NCBI RefSeq assembly: GCF_900129965.1 | Contig: NZ_FQXM01000053.1 | Coordinates: 1 to 7,567, forward strand | Direction of reading: 5' to 3' | DNA length: 7,567 nt | From: Clostridium grantii DSM 8605 | Lineage (GTDB): Bacteria > Bacillota > Clostridia > Clostridiales > Clostridiaceae | Shown here: positions 1 through 4,867 of the stretch, in pieces | Layout: each line of letters begins with the position of its first letter | Position numbering within the stretch: position 1 is the stretch's first letter | The notes under the pieces: model-generated | What the model saw: only the letters and a program-made list of their open reading frames with translations | What the model was told of the DNA's origin: nothing | Databases searched by the model: none | Made by a program: the position numbers and the translations under genes

Positions 1-62
1 GACTTGCATGTGTTAAGCACGCCGCCAGCGTTCGTCCTGAGCCAGGATCAAACTCTCAATTT
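1..62 (-). rRNA. rrs: 16S ribosomal RNA, 5' end only (partial)
   Basis: Read on the minus strand, the segment begins with AAATTGAGAGTTTGATCCTG, the universal 5' end of bacterial 16S rRNA (27F primer site). It continues through the conserved CTCAG, GACGAACGCTGGCGGC and ACACATGCAAGTC blocks. Only about the first 62 bases are in the window; the rest lies beyond base 1. The mature 5' end is placed near 62 by comparison with E. coli numbering and could be off by one or two bases. The CGTGCTTAACACATGC version is typical of Clostridium and relatives. It belongs to a second rRNA operon, separate from the 23S-5S at the right edge. Confidence 0.98.
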
Positions 63-114
63 AAAAAGTTTAATCTGTTTACTCATTTACTTAAATTATT
101 GACTGGCATTTTAC

Positions 115-138
115 ATAGAATCCATTTCTGGAATCTAT
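115..138 (-). other. Leader hairpin with GAAA tetraloop
   Basis: On the minus strand ATAGA-T-TCCA pairs with TGGA-T-TCTAT around a GAAA loop. That is nine base pairs with one internal T-T mismatch and a stable GNRA tetraloop. It sits between the boxA-like element and 16S, so it is probably a structural or processing feature of the pre-16S leader. There is no U-tract after it, so it is not a terminator. Confidence 0.6.
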
Positions 139-157
139 TCTATCATTCTCTGTTTAA

Positions 158-170
158 TTTTCAAAGATCA
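158..170 (-). promoter_or_regulatory. boxA-like rRNA antitermination element
   Basis: The minus strand reads TGATCTTTGAAAA followed by TTAAACAG. This matches the boxA-type element of Firmicute rRNA leaders (B. subtilis form close to TGTTCTTTGAAAAC), which recruits NusB/NusE so that RNA polymerase resists Rho and early termination. Position in the 16S leader, downstream of the promoter, fits that role. The assignment rests on motif similarity only. Confidence 0.6.
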
Positions 171-184
171 AATTAAATCTTTTC

Positions 185-200
185 GCTATCTTGCGACAGC
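185..200 (-). other. GCAA-tetraloop hairpin at the 5' end of the rRNA transcript
   Basis: On the minus strand GCTGTC pairs with GATAGC (one G-U pair) around a GCAA tetraloop. The proximal promoter's -10 ends at 207, so the expected start of transcription is around 198-201. The hairpin would therefore be the first thing transcribed, possibly protecting the pre-rRNA 5' end. A related element lies after the upstream promoter (264-286). Confidence 0.5.
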
Positions 201-206
201 TATATT

Positions 207-235
207 AGTTTAACACTTTTTTTCTTTGTTGTCAA
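207..235 (-). promoter_or_regulatory. Proximal rRNA promoter (sigma-A type)
   Basis: A perfect -35 TTGACA (230-235) is separated by exactly 17 bases from a -10 TAAACT (207-212), reading on the minus strand toward 16S. The A-rich DNA upstream fits a strong rRNA promoter. The predicted start is about base 200, some 140 bases before mature 16S. Confidence 0.8.
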
Positions 236-453
236 GAGTTTTCTTATTTGTTTTTTCAACCACTTTCGCGATTTCTCTTGGCGACAAGGAATATCTTATC
301 AAAATAATATGAACTATGTTATTAAAATAATCTTATTAAAACTATTTATGTCAATAATAATAGCTTTTTCTCGTATTTTCTTGAGTTTTCATATGCTGAT
401 ACACTAGGAACTGTTTGCATTCATTCGTTTGTAATTTGGTGAATCAACCTCCA
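236..453. other. Non-coding region upstream of the proximal rRNA promoter
   Basis: Together with the leader this makes about 390 bases without a gene between the lipoprotein gene and 16S. It holds the distal promoter candidates and the first copy of the repeated TGTCGC/GCGAAA element (264-286). The part from about 360 to 453 shows no gene, RNA or strong hairpin that I can support. Confidence 0.6.
293..322 (-). promoter_or_regulatory. Possible upstream rRNA promoter
   Basis: The minus strand has TAAGAT (293-298) with an ATAACA -35-like hexamer (317-322) 18 bases upstream. Each matches consensus at four of six positions. Support comes from what follows: like the proximal promoter, it is followed 6-8 bases later by a TGTCGC...AAGA...GCGAAA element, suggesting a duplicated promoter module. 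A competing candidate slightly upstream is TTGACA at 349-354 with GATTAT at 327-332 (16-base spacing). One of these is likely a real distal promoter; which one cannot be decided by eye. Confidence 0.4.
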
Positions 454-1353
454 TTAATTCTTCTTCATAATCTTTATATTCCCTTCATTATTATTTATAA
501 TAACACTACTACTATCATCAAAAACTACTCCTTTTAAACCTTCATTGCTTGATATTTCATTTATAGGTATTGGAAATTCGCATTTAACATATCCATTCTT
601 TGTTCTTGCATCTAATTTAAATGTAGCTTCTTTTGGTAAATATAAATCTATTTCCCCTTTTTCATTCCAAATTTCTATATCATCATTACTTTCACCTAAC
701 TGAATATCTATTTCCGCTTCTCTTGAATAAATTTCTAAATTACCATTAAAGTCTTTTAAGCTAATATTCCCCTTTGTCATTTCCATGTAAGATTTGCTAG
801 TAATCACTTTATCTGATATAAAATCCACTCTATCTAATATTGCTACTAAATTATTGCTTGTACTATTTTCTATATACATTGATCCTTCATTACTATCTAT
901 TACTAATTCATTTACCGTTATTCCCATAACCCTAATATTAGAATAAGACGTACTTATTGATAAATTTTTATAATATGCTTTTGGAATTTCGATATCTAAA
1001 CTTAAACTGTTTGTACTATTGTATTCTTTTAAATCACTATCTTTATTTAAAGTAATCATCAAATCATTTTCTTTTACATAACTAATAATATTAATCTTAT
1101 CCTCTATATTATTAGTTAGATTCAAATTTACGTCGCCGCTTAATTTATAACTTAGTGTATCTTTATCTGATACAAAAATATTTATGTTTAAGTAGTATCC
1201 TTCTATTATTATATTTTCTATATTATTTAATGATTGTTCTCCTGATTTATCGATAGTATACTTTTCTACCTTAGAATTTAAACTATTGCACCCAACTAGA
1301 TTAATAACCATTAACACCACAAAGACTAAAATAAATTTCTTAATTTTTTTCAC
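454..1353 (-). CDS. Putative lipoprotein with DUF4097-like beta-repeat domain
   Basis: This 299-residue protein is probably anchored to the outer face of the membrane. Residues 1-22 form a lipoprotein signal: basic start MKKIKK, a hydrophobic stretch, and lipobox LVGC with Cys22 as the lipidation site. The rest is rich in Ile, Ser, Asn and alternating beta-type segments (for example residues 120-240, with repeated 'I-x-I/L' strands and Gly turns), as in the DUF4097 putative-adhesin fold. The start codon is GTG: the nearby ATG at 1363 is followed at once by a stop. A weak AGAAGG plus GTGAT Shine-Dalgarno signal precedes it. It lies 64 bases after the VanZ-like gene and is last in its run, with no clear terminator before the rRNA promoters. 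The family assignment is by pattern; binding partner unknown. Confidence 0.75.
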   Translation of the reverse strand: MKKIKKFILVFVVLMVINLVGCNSLNSKVEKYTIDKSGEQSLNNIENIIIEGYYLNINIFVSDKDTLSYKLSGDVNLNLTNNIEDKINIISYVKENDLMITLNKDSDLKEYNSTNSLSLDIEIPKAYYKNLSISTSYSNIRVMGITVNELVIDSNEGSMYIENSTSNNLVAILDRVDFISDKVITSKSYMEMTKGNISLKDFNGNLEIYSREAEIDIQLGESNDDIEIWNEKGEIDLYLPKEATFKLDARTKNGYVKCEFPIPINEISSNEGLKGVVFDDSSSVIINNNEGNIKIMKKN

Positions 1354-1417
1354 TTTATCACATACCTTCTACTTATTATTATATATTTTTAATAAAAAAA
1401 ACAAAGAATTAATTAAT

Positions 1418-1873
1418 TCATTGCCTCTTTTGTTTCAATATATTTTTCCTATCATTTATATAATATATTATCATGCCAAGTATTCCCCCGCACGTATCTA
1501 TTAAAACATCTTTAACTGACGGCCCTCTATTTTCAACGAATATTTGATGTATCTCATCAGATGATGCATATAAAAAAACATAAACTAATGCTTTTATATA
1601 TTGTCCTTTATCATTATTAGATATTTTTAAAACTCTAATAATTAAAATATATAATATTAAATATTCTGTTATGTGGGCAGTTTTGCGAATTATAAAATTA
1701 GTTATATCTCCAAATATACTATTTAAATCTATGCCCATATAATTAAAAATATATATGACCAATTTATTGTTTTCACTAGAAACTGATGCTGGCTGGTGTG
1801 AAAATATAAATATTACACTCATCCACACTAAGAGACTAGTTATTTTGATTGTTTGCTTTGTTTTTGTTTTCAT
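1418..1873 (-). CDS. VanZ-like integral membrane protein
   Basis: The 151-residue product has four predicted membrane helices (about 9-25, 65-83, 92-106, 123-139) and the conserved VanZ-family polar motifs. These are FSHQPA after helix 1 (24-29), RKTAHITEY (63-71), SSDEIHQIFVENR (104-116), and D-V-L-I-D-T-C-G-G leading into the last helix (122-130). VanZ itself gives low-level teicoplanin resistance in Tn1546, but most chromosomal members in Clostridia are uncharacterised envelope proteins, so resistance should not be assumed. The ATG at 1873 is preceded by AAGGA at a 7-base spacing. It follows the small membrane gene by 79 bases; a -10-like TATAAT at 1895-1900 may give it its own short-leader transcript. 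The pairing with a downstream lipoprotein suggests an envelope role. Confidence 0.88.
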   Translation of the reverse strand: MKTKTKQTIKITSLLVWMSVIFIFSHQPASVSSENNKLVIYIFNYMGIDLNSIFGDITNFIIRKTAHITEYLILYILIIRVLKISNNDKGQYIKALVYVFLYASSDEIHQIFVENRGPSVKDVLIDTCGGILGMIIYYINDRKNILKQKRQ

Positions 1874-1894
1874 ATTCTTTTCCTTCTTACAAGT

Positions 1895-1917
1895 ATTATA
1901 TAGCTTTTTTTATTTTA
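1895..1917 (-). promoter_or_regulatory. Weak promoter candidate before the VanZ-like gene
   Basis: A perfect TATAAT hexamer (1895-1900 on the minus strand) lies in the gap before the VanZ-like gene. Seventeen bases upstream the sequence is TTACGG, a poor -35. Transcription would begin near 1888, only about 15 bases before the ATG. In AT-rich DNA a lone TATAAT is weak evidence. Confidence 0.25.
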
Positions 1918-1952
1918 CCGTAACTCTATTCATAATGAATTTAATTTATAAT

Positions 1953-2222
1953 TCAACTCTTTTTCTTTACTAATAAATTAATAATAGATATCCCTATTGA
2001 TAAACCAATTAGAATTACTACAAATATATTATATAAGCTTGCTCCTAATTTTCCATTAAAATAACCTATAGCTGCACTTGTTAATGAAAATATGCTAAAT
2101 AAAATTGTTACTAAACCTAATGTTCTATTAACTCCATTCCCTTTGTGCTTTTTCATGAAAACTCCAAATATAAAAAGATATATTGCACTAAATAACATAA
2201 AATAAATTTTGTATTGTTCCAT
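1953..2222 (-). CDS. Small three-helix membrane protein, unknown function
   Basis: The 89-residue protein has three predicted membrane segments (about 5-23, 35-54, 63-84). They are separated by a basic loop, KKHKGNGVNRT (24-34), and a short polar turn (55-60), and the protein ends in a lysine-rich tail (KKKS). By the positive-inside rule the basic loop and C-terminus would face the cytoplasm. I do not recognise a specific motif. The overall layout resembles small Firmicute membrane families such as DUF3784, but I cannot assign it. The start is well supported by AGGAG 8 bases before the ATG. It lies 44 bases downstream of the GNAT gene and 79 upstream of the VanZ-like gene, probably in the same transcript. 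Confidence 0.75.
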   Translation of the reverse strand: MEQYKIYFMLFSAIYLFIFGVFMKKHKGNGVNRTLGLVTILFSIFSLTSAAIGYFNGKLGASLYNIFVVILIGLSIGISIINLLVKKKS

Positions 2223-2266
2223 ATTTTCTTCTCCTAATTTCTTTTATTATTATAATTATTACTTGT

Positions 2267-3208
2267 TTATGCTTCAGATGTTTTATAAAAAACTACATGA
2301 TCTCTCCATTTTCCATTAATATGTAGATATTTTTCACTTATTCCTATTTTTTTAAATCCATTTGCCAATAAAACATTTTGTGATTTAATATTATCAACTA
2401 ATGTTGATGCTTCAATCCTATGTAGCCCTAAATCTTCAAATGCAAATTCCATTGCAACTTGTACAGCTTCTTTCATAAATCCTTTTCCTTGATACTCCTC
2501 ATCTATAGAATATCCTATAAATGCATTTTTAAAAACACCTAGCACTATATTTGATATTCTTATTCTTCCTATAAGTTTTTTACTTAAGTAAATTCCAAAT
2601 TGTACACTTTCATTATTTAAAAATTGTCTATATCCTTCTACTAAATACCTATTCTGTGCTTCCATTGTATAGTAATCATCCTCTCTTTCTGGTTCATATG
2701 GTTCCAAGTAATCTTTATTTCTTAAATAATATTGAAGAACTTCTTCAGTATCTTCTGGTGTTAATACTTTTAACTCGATTCTTTTTCCACTAAGTCTAAA
2801 TACATTGATACACTCAATTTTTTTATATTCTTCATAATCTAATCCAAAAATTATTTCACTTTTCTGTTCCTTTTTATTATTAATAGAATTATATAATATT
2901 CCCTCTAATTTAAAACCAAGTTGGCTAAAAATATTTATATTGATATCATCCTTTGCTATAACACTCATTTTTGATATACCTTTGTTTTTGTATAAAGACT
3001 CTATGACTATTTCTAAAGCTTTTGTATACTCTGCCTCTAATGCCTTATCATCTTTATAGAAGTTAACTCTTAATAAAGCAAATTTATTTTTTTCTTCAAT
3101 TTCCATAAAATTAAATCTACCAATAGAAATTCCATTAGTATCTTTTATAATAAAATCTAATCCATTTACATTTTCTATTTTTATTTGTGCCTTTGAACGA
3201 TTATTCAT
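2267..3208 (-). CDS. Tandem GNAT-type N-acetyltransferase (RimJ/RimL-like C-terminal domain)
   Basis: The protein is 313 residues, nearly twice a single GNAT domain. Residues about 138-310 form a complete RimJ/RimL-type acetyltransferase. They contain the acetyl-CoA binding loop Y-Q-G-K-G (239-243, the Q/R-x-x-G-x-G/A motif), then GLHRIEAST (261-269), N273, S276 and the GF pair (284-285) typical of this group. Residues about 10-125 look like a second, degenerate GNAT half: a motif-B-like segment 'INIFSQLGFKLEG' (91-103) is present but no acetyl-CoA loop is visible. Members acetylate protein N-termini, amino groups of metabolites or antibiotics; the substrate here cannot be told. The ATG has GAGGAG 6 bases upstream. 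It lies 47 bases after tcdA, likely co-transcribed. Confidence 0.87.
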   Translation of the reverse strand: MNNRSKAQIKIENVNGLDFIIKDTNGISIGRFNFMEIEEKNKFALLRVNFYKDDKALEAEYTKALEIVIESLYKNKGISKMSVIAKDDININIFSQLGFKLEGILYNSINNKKEQKSEIIFGLDYEEYKKIECINVFRLSGKRIELKVLTPEDTEEVLQYYLRNKDYLEPYEPEREDDYYTMEAQNRYLVEGYRQFLNNESVQFGIYLSKKLIGRIRISNIVLGVFKNAFIGYSIDEEYQGKGFMKEAVQVAMEFAFEDLGLHRIEASTLVDNIKSQNVLLANGFKKIGISEKYLHINGKWRDHVVFYKTSEA

Positions 3209-3255
3209 TTATTTCTCCTCATAATCTCTTTTATTTGAACAATATATTTTTAAAC

Positions 3256-3969
3256 CTAGATATCCTTTATTACTTCCCCTGCAATTATTAATCCTGCCAC
3301 TGATGGTATAAATGACACACTAGCTGGAGTCGCCTTTTTTCTTTTTGAATAATCTTCAATATCACCTTTTTTCCAATTAGGGGTAAGTGGTAATTCATCA
3401 GAATATACAACTTTTAAACTTTTTATATTTCTTTTTTTCAATTCTTTTCTCATAACTTTAGCTAAAGGACAAACACTTGTTTTGTATATATCAGCCACTT
3501 TAAACTTTGTAGGGTCTAACTTATTACCTGCTCCCATGCAACTAATTAATTTCACATTATTATTATAACACCATACTGCTAAATCAATTTTTGATGTTAT
3601 TGTGTCTATTGCATCAATTACATAATCCACATTTTTATCAATTACTTCATCAAAGTTATCCACATTAACAAAAGTTTTAAACATATTCACCTTACAAGAA
3701 GGATTAATCTCTAAAATTCTTTCTTTTATAACTTCAACTTTGTCTAGCCCTATTGTTTTAGTTGTGGCTATTAATTGCCTGTTTATATTTGTTATATCAA
3801 CAACATCTTTATCAACCACCGTTATCTCTCCAATGCCACTCCTTGCTATAGCTTCACATGTAAAACTACCTACTCCCCCTACGCCTAAAATTACTACTTT
3901 GGAATTTCTTAACTTTTCAACTTTTTCTTCACCCAAAAGAGCTTCTGTTCTTTGTAACCAAGATGTCAT
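3256..3969 (-). CDS. tcdA: tRNA threonylcarbamoyladenosine dehydratase TcdA
   Basis: The 237-residue protein is a ThiF/MoeB/E1-like ATP-dependent enzyme. TcdA (CsdL) adenylates t6A37 in ANN-decoding tRNAs and closes it to the cyclic hydantoin form ct6A, in the cytoplasm. Visible hallmarks are the Rossmann nucleotide loop G-V-G-G-V-G (29-34), DKD (53-55), NINRQ (61-65) for ATP and Mg binding, and TcdA-typical blocks GAGNKLDPTKF, ADIYKTSVCPLAKVMRKELK (quoted from the middle third) and ATPASVSFIPSVAGL near the end. It is somewhat shorter than E. coli TcdA (268). No CsdA/CsdE sulfur-relay genes are adjacent. The start has AAGGAG 7 bases upstream. It is first in its run, with an extended -10 promoter and an upstream terminator isolating it from the Cys-rich genes. 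Confidence 0.95.
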   Translation of the reverse strand: MTSWLQRTEALLGEEKVEKLRNSKVVILGVGGVGSFTCEAIARSGIGEITVVDKDVVDITNINRQLIATTKTIGLDKVEVIKERILEINPSCKVNMFKTFVNVDNFDEVIDKNVDYVIDAIDTITSKIDLAVWCYNNNVKLISCMGAGNKLDPTKFKVADIYKTSVCPLAKVMRKELKKRNIKSLKVVYSDELPLTPNWKKGDIEDYSKRKKATPASVSFIPSVAGLIIAGEVIKDI

Positions 3970-3986
3970 TATATTTCTCCTTTATT

Positions 3987-4015
3987 AATATATTGGTTAT
4001 TACCTCTAATATATT
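3987..4015. repeat. Bulged inverted repeat over the tcdA promoter start region
   Basis: On the minus strand AATATATT-(AGA)-GGT, a four-base centre, then ACC-AATATATT form an 11-bp inverted repeat with a three-base bulge. It overlaps the -10 box and ends a few bases before the Shine-Dalgarno sequence. It could be an operator or a leader hairpin, or chance in AT-rich DNA. Confidence 0.35.
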
Positions 4016-4021
4016 ATACCA
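4013..4021 (-). promoter_or_regulatory. Extended -10 promoter for tcdA
   Basis: On the minus strand TGG-TATAAT gives a perfect -10 hexamer (4013-4018) with an upstream TGn extension. The -35 region 17 bases upstream (TTTTAA) is poor, as is common for extended -10 promoters. It lies about 43 bases before the tcdA start codon and downstream of the terminator at 4067-4093, so it is placed to start the tcdA run afresh. Confidence 0.65.
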
Positions 4022-4066
4022 ACAAACTACTAATATTAAAATTATTACATTTATTATTTTCAAAAT

Positions 4067-4093
4067 AAAAAAAACTGCCATAGCAGTTTTTTT
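4067..4093 (-). terminator. Intrinsic terminator after the small Cys-rich genes
   Basis: The core stem CTGC/GCAG around a four-base loop is flanked by eight A and seven T on the plus strand, so the pairing extends to about 11 bp. On the minus strand it is followed by a U-tract of eight. It lies about 70 bases past the stop codon of the last Cys-rich gene. The symmetrical A/T flanks mean it could also act on plus-strand transcripts. Confidence 0.85.
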
Positions 4094-4162
4094 AACAACT
4101 CAAACTTATAGAAACATTAAGTGAATACCATTTTTTAAAAATTCTCTATTGACTCAAAATAT

Positions 4163-4360
4163 CTATTTTTCATCTAGATTAGCAACAACACTATCATATA
4201 AATTTATATCACATTTTTCATTCACAAGATGTTTGCAATTAGTACAACTTTTTGCTACTGCATCTCCACTTTTTGATAAAAACCCTTGCTGTTCTGTTTC
4301 ATATCCATAACAATTTCTACCTACTGTGCTTAATTCTTCTCTGCTAGCCGATTTACCCAT
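4163..4360 (-). CDS. Small four-cysteine protein (paralogue A)
   Basis: This 65-residue protein is soluble, with no signal peptide or membrane segment. It has exactly four cysteines: Cys17 in the motif N-C-Y-G-Y-E, and Cys39, Cys42 and Cys50 in S-C-T-N-C-K-x6-C. The arrangement suggests a single metal site, Zn or Fe-S, but that is inference. It is clearly related to the gene just upstream: both have C-[YF]-x-Y-E, a 15-16 residue spacer, S-C-x-N-C-K-x6-C and a final L-[YF]-x-x-[IV]. The ATG has a textbook AGGAGG 7 bases upstream. It follows its paralogue by 21 bases and is the last gene before the terminator. I do not recognise a named family; no function is assigned. Confidence 0.85.
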   Translation of the reverse strand: MGKSASREELSTVGRNCYGYETEQQGFLSKSGDAVAKSCTNCKHLVNEKCDINLYDSVVANLDEK

Positions 4361-4375
4361 AAAATTACCTCCTAT

Positions 4376-4391
4376 TATGAATTAATTCATA
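4376..4391. repeat. 16-bp perfect palindrome between the two paralogous small genes
   Basis: TATGAATTAATTCATA is a perfect palindrome that spans the stop codon of paralogue B and ends four bases short of the AGGAGG of paralogue A. It has no loop, so it suits a dimeric DNA-binding protein better than an RNA hairpin, but short AT palindromes are common by chance here. Confidence 0.35.
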
Positions 4392-4573
4392 GTTATTCTG
4401 TTTTTTATCTCGTGAAACAATTGTTTTGTGCATTGTGAATCGACGAAATTCTTACAGTTTTCACAACTAGGAGATAAATCTGCCATACTGTATAAATTTA
4501 AAATTGAGTATGGTTCATAACTAAAACAACTTTCTGCAATAATTTTTCTTATTCTATCTTTATATGAGTACAT
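4382..4573 (-). CDS. Small four-cysteine protein (paralogue B)
   Basis: The likely product is 63 residues. An in-frame ATG exists at 4615, giving 77 residues, but the ATG at 4573 has GGAGG 7 bases upstream while the longer start has none, and the longer reading would put the dyad at 4586-4600 inside the gene. Cysteines are Cys16 (S-C-F-S-Y-E), Cys37, Cys40 and Cys48 (S-C-E-N-C-K-x6-C), matching paralogue A position for position. The N-terminus (YSYKDRIRKIIAES) is basic and probably helical, unlike that of A. No signal peptide or membrane helix is visible. It lies between the eight-Cys gene (65 bases upstream) and paralogue A (21 bases downstream). A four-ligand metal site is a reasonable guess; function unknown. 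Confidence 0.82.
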   Translation of the reverse strand: MYSYKDRIRKIIAESCFSYEPYSILNLYSMADLSPSCENCKNFVDSQCTKQLFHEIKNRITMN

Positions 4574-4580
4574 AAATTTA

Positions 4581-4585
4581 CCTCC
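4581..4585 (-). promoter_or_regulatory. Ribosome binding site deciding the start of paralogue B
   Basis: GGAGG lies 7 bases before the ATG at 4573. No comparable site precedes the in-frame ATG at 4615, so the shorter protein is preferred. Confidence 0.8.
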
Positions 4586-4600
4586 GTAAACATTGTTTAC
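4586..4600. promoter_or_regulatory. Perfect 7+7 dyad directly upstream of the ribosome binding site (candidate operator)
   Basis: GTAAACA-A-TGTTTAC on the minus strand is a perfect inverted repeat with a one-base centre, touching the GGAGG of paralogue B. A one-base loop is too tight for a full RNA hairpin, so a dimeric regulator's operator is the simpler reading. It resembles half-sites used by several LacI- and GntR-type regulators but has odd-base symmetry, unlike the CcpA cre. No specific regulator can be named. Confidence 0.45.
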
Positions 4601-4638
4601 ATATATATTACCCAATACTAATAAAATAATTCACATTT

Positions 4639-4809
4639 TTAATATTCTTCTTCATATAATACAGATTCAGTTTCTCGACAATATCTAGTAATTAAGCATT
4701 GTCCCAAATTTCTAGGACAATTCTTACACATACAATCAATTACATTCCCATCACATTCATTATTTTTATATAAAGTACATCTAGTGCAATTTTCCTGAAC
4801 TATTTTCAT
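4639..4809 (-). CDS. Small eight-cysteine protein
   Basis: The likely product is 56 residues with eight cysteines (8, 11, 19, 26, 28, 31, 38, 44), spaced C-x2-C-x7-C-x6-C-x-C-x2-C-x6-C-x5-C, and an acidic Tyr/Glu tail. The first three repeat the C-x2-C-x7-C module of the two four-Cys genes downstream. Eight Cys could hold two four-ligand metal or Fe-S centres, but the spacing is not the standard 2[4Fe-4S] ferredoxin pattern (C-x2-C-x2-C-x3-C-P); only one C-P (31-32) is present. The ATG at 4809 follows a GGGGG Shine-Dalgarno-like run 7 bases upstream; the in-frame ATG at 4842 has no such site. It follows the DUF362 gene by 58 bases. It is not a SCIFF-type RiPP precursor: no matching spacing and no radical SAM gene nearby. 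Function unknown. Confidence 0.83.
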   Translation of the reverse strand: MKIVQENCTRCTLYKNNECDGNVIDCMCKNCPRNLGQCLITRYCRETESVLYEEEY

Positions 4810-4816
4810 TTTACTA

Positions 4817-4821
4817 CCCCC
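4817..4821 (-). promoter_or_regulatory. Ribosome binding site deciding the start of the eight-Cys gene
   Basis: GGGGG sits 7 bases before the ATG at 4809, while the upstream in-frame ATG at 4842 is preceded only by an A-rich stretch. Confidence 0.7.
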
Positions 4822-4867
4822 ATTTTCTATCCCAGAAAACATTATTTGTTTTTAGCATTTGCATACC

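Larger units (their letters stand above)
63..212 (-). other. 16S rRNA leader (external transcribed spacer)
   Basis: This is the transcribed leader between the proximal rRNA promoter and mature 16S. In transcript order it contains a GCAA-tetraloop hairpin at the very 5' end (185-200), a boxA-like antitermination element (158-170), a GAAA-tetraloop hairpin (115-138), and an A/T-rich stretch running into 16S. Such leaders are removed by RNase III-type processing after pairing with the 16S trailer, which is outside the window. No open reading frame of note is present. Confidence 0.8.

Noticed and set aside
333..365. Weak hairpin CTATT/AATAG downstream of the lipoprotein gene as a terminator
   Set aside because: Only five A/T-rich pairs with a 12-base loop and no clean U-tract; it also overlaps a promoter-like TTGACA.
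1286..1504. Plus-strand open frame of 72 codons across the start of the lipoprotein gene
   Set aside because: It overlaps the well-supported minus-strand lipoprotein and VanZ-like genes, and its translation is low-complexity Ile/Tyr-rich, typical of antisense AT-rich DNA.
1418..1873. Glycopeptide (teicoplanin) resistance gene
   Set aside because: VanZ-family membership alone does not show resistance; no vanA/H/X/R/S-type genes are present.
1755..1973. Plus-strand open frame of 72 codons opposite the VanZ-like gene
   Set aside because: The Phe/Val-rich translation is the shadow of membrane helices on the other strand; no family motif supports it.
3256..3969. Functional link between tcdA and the nearby tRNA gene
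   Set aside because: ct6A is made in ANN-decoding tRNAs; the tRNA here is Glu (UUC), which is not a substrate, and it is in a separate transcript.
3740..3988. Plus-strand open frame of 82 codons opposite tcdA
   Set aside because: It lies over the conserved nucleotide-binding region of tcdA, which is unambiguous on the minus strand.
4586..4600. CcpA catabolite (cre) site
   Set aside because: A cre has even symmetry around a central CG; this dyad has a one-base centre and no CG.
4639..4809. Eight-Cys gene as a SCIFF-type or other RiPP precursor
   Set aside because: The Cys spacing does not match SCIFF, no leader/core division is visible, and no radical SAM, cyclodehydratase or transporter gene is in the window.
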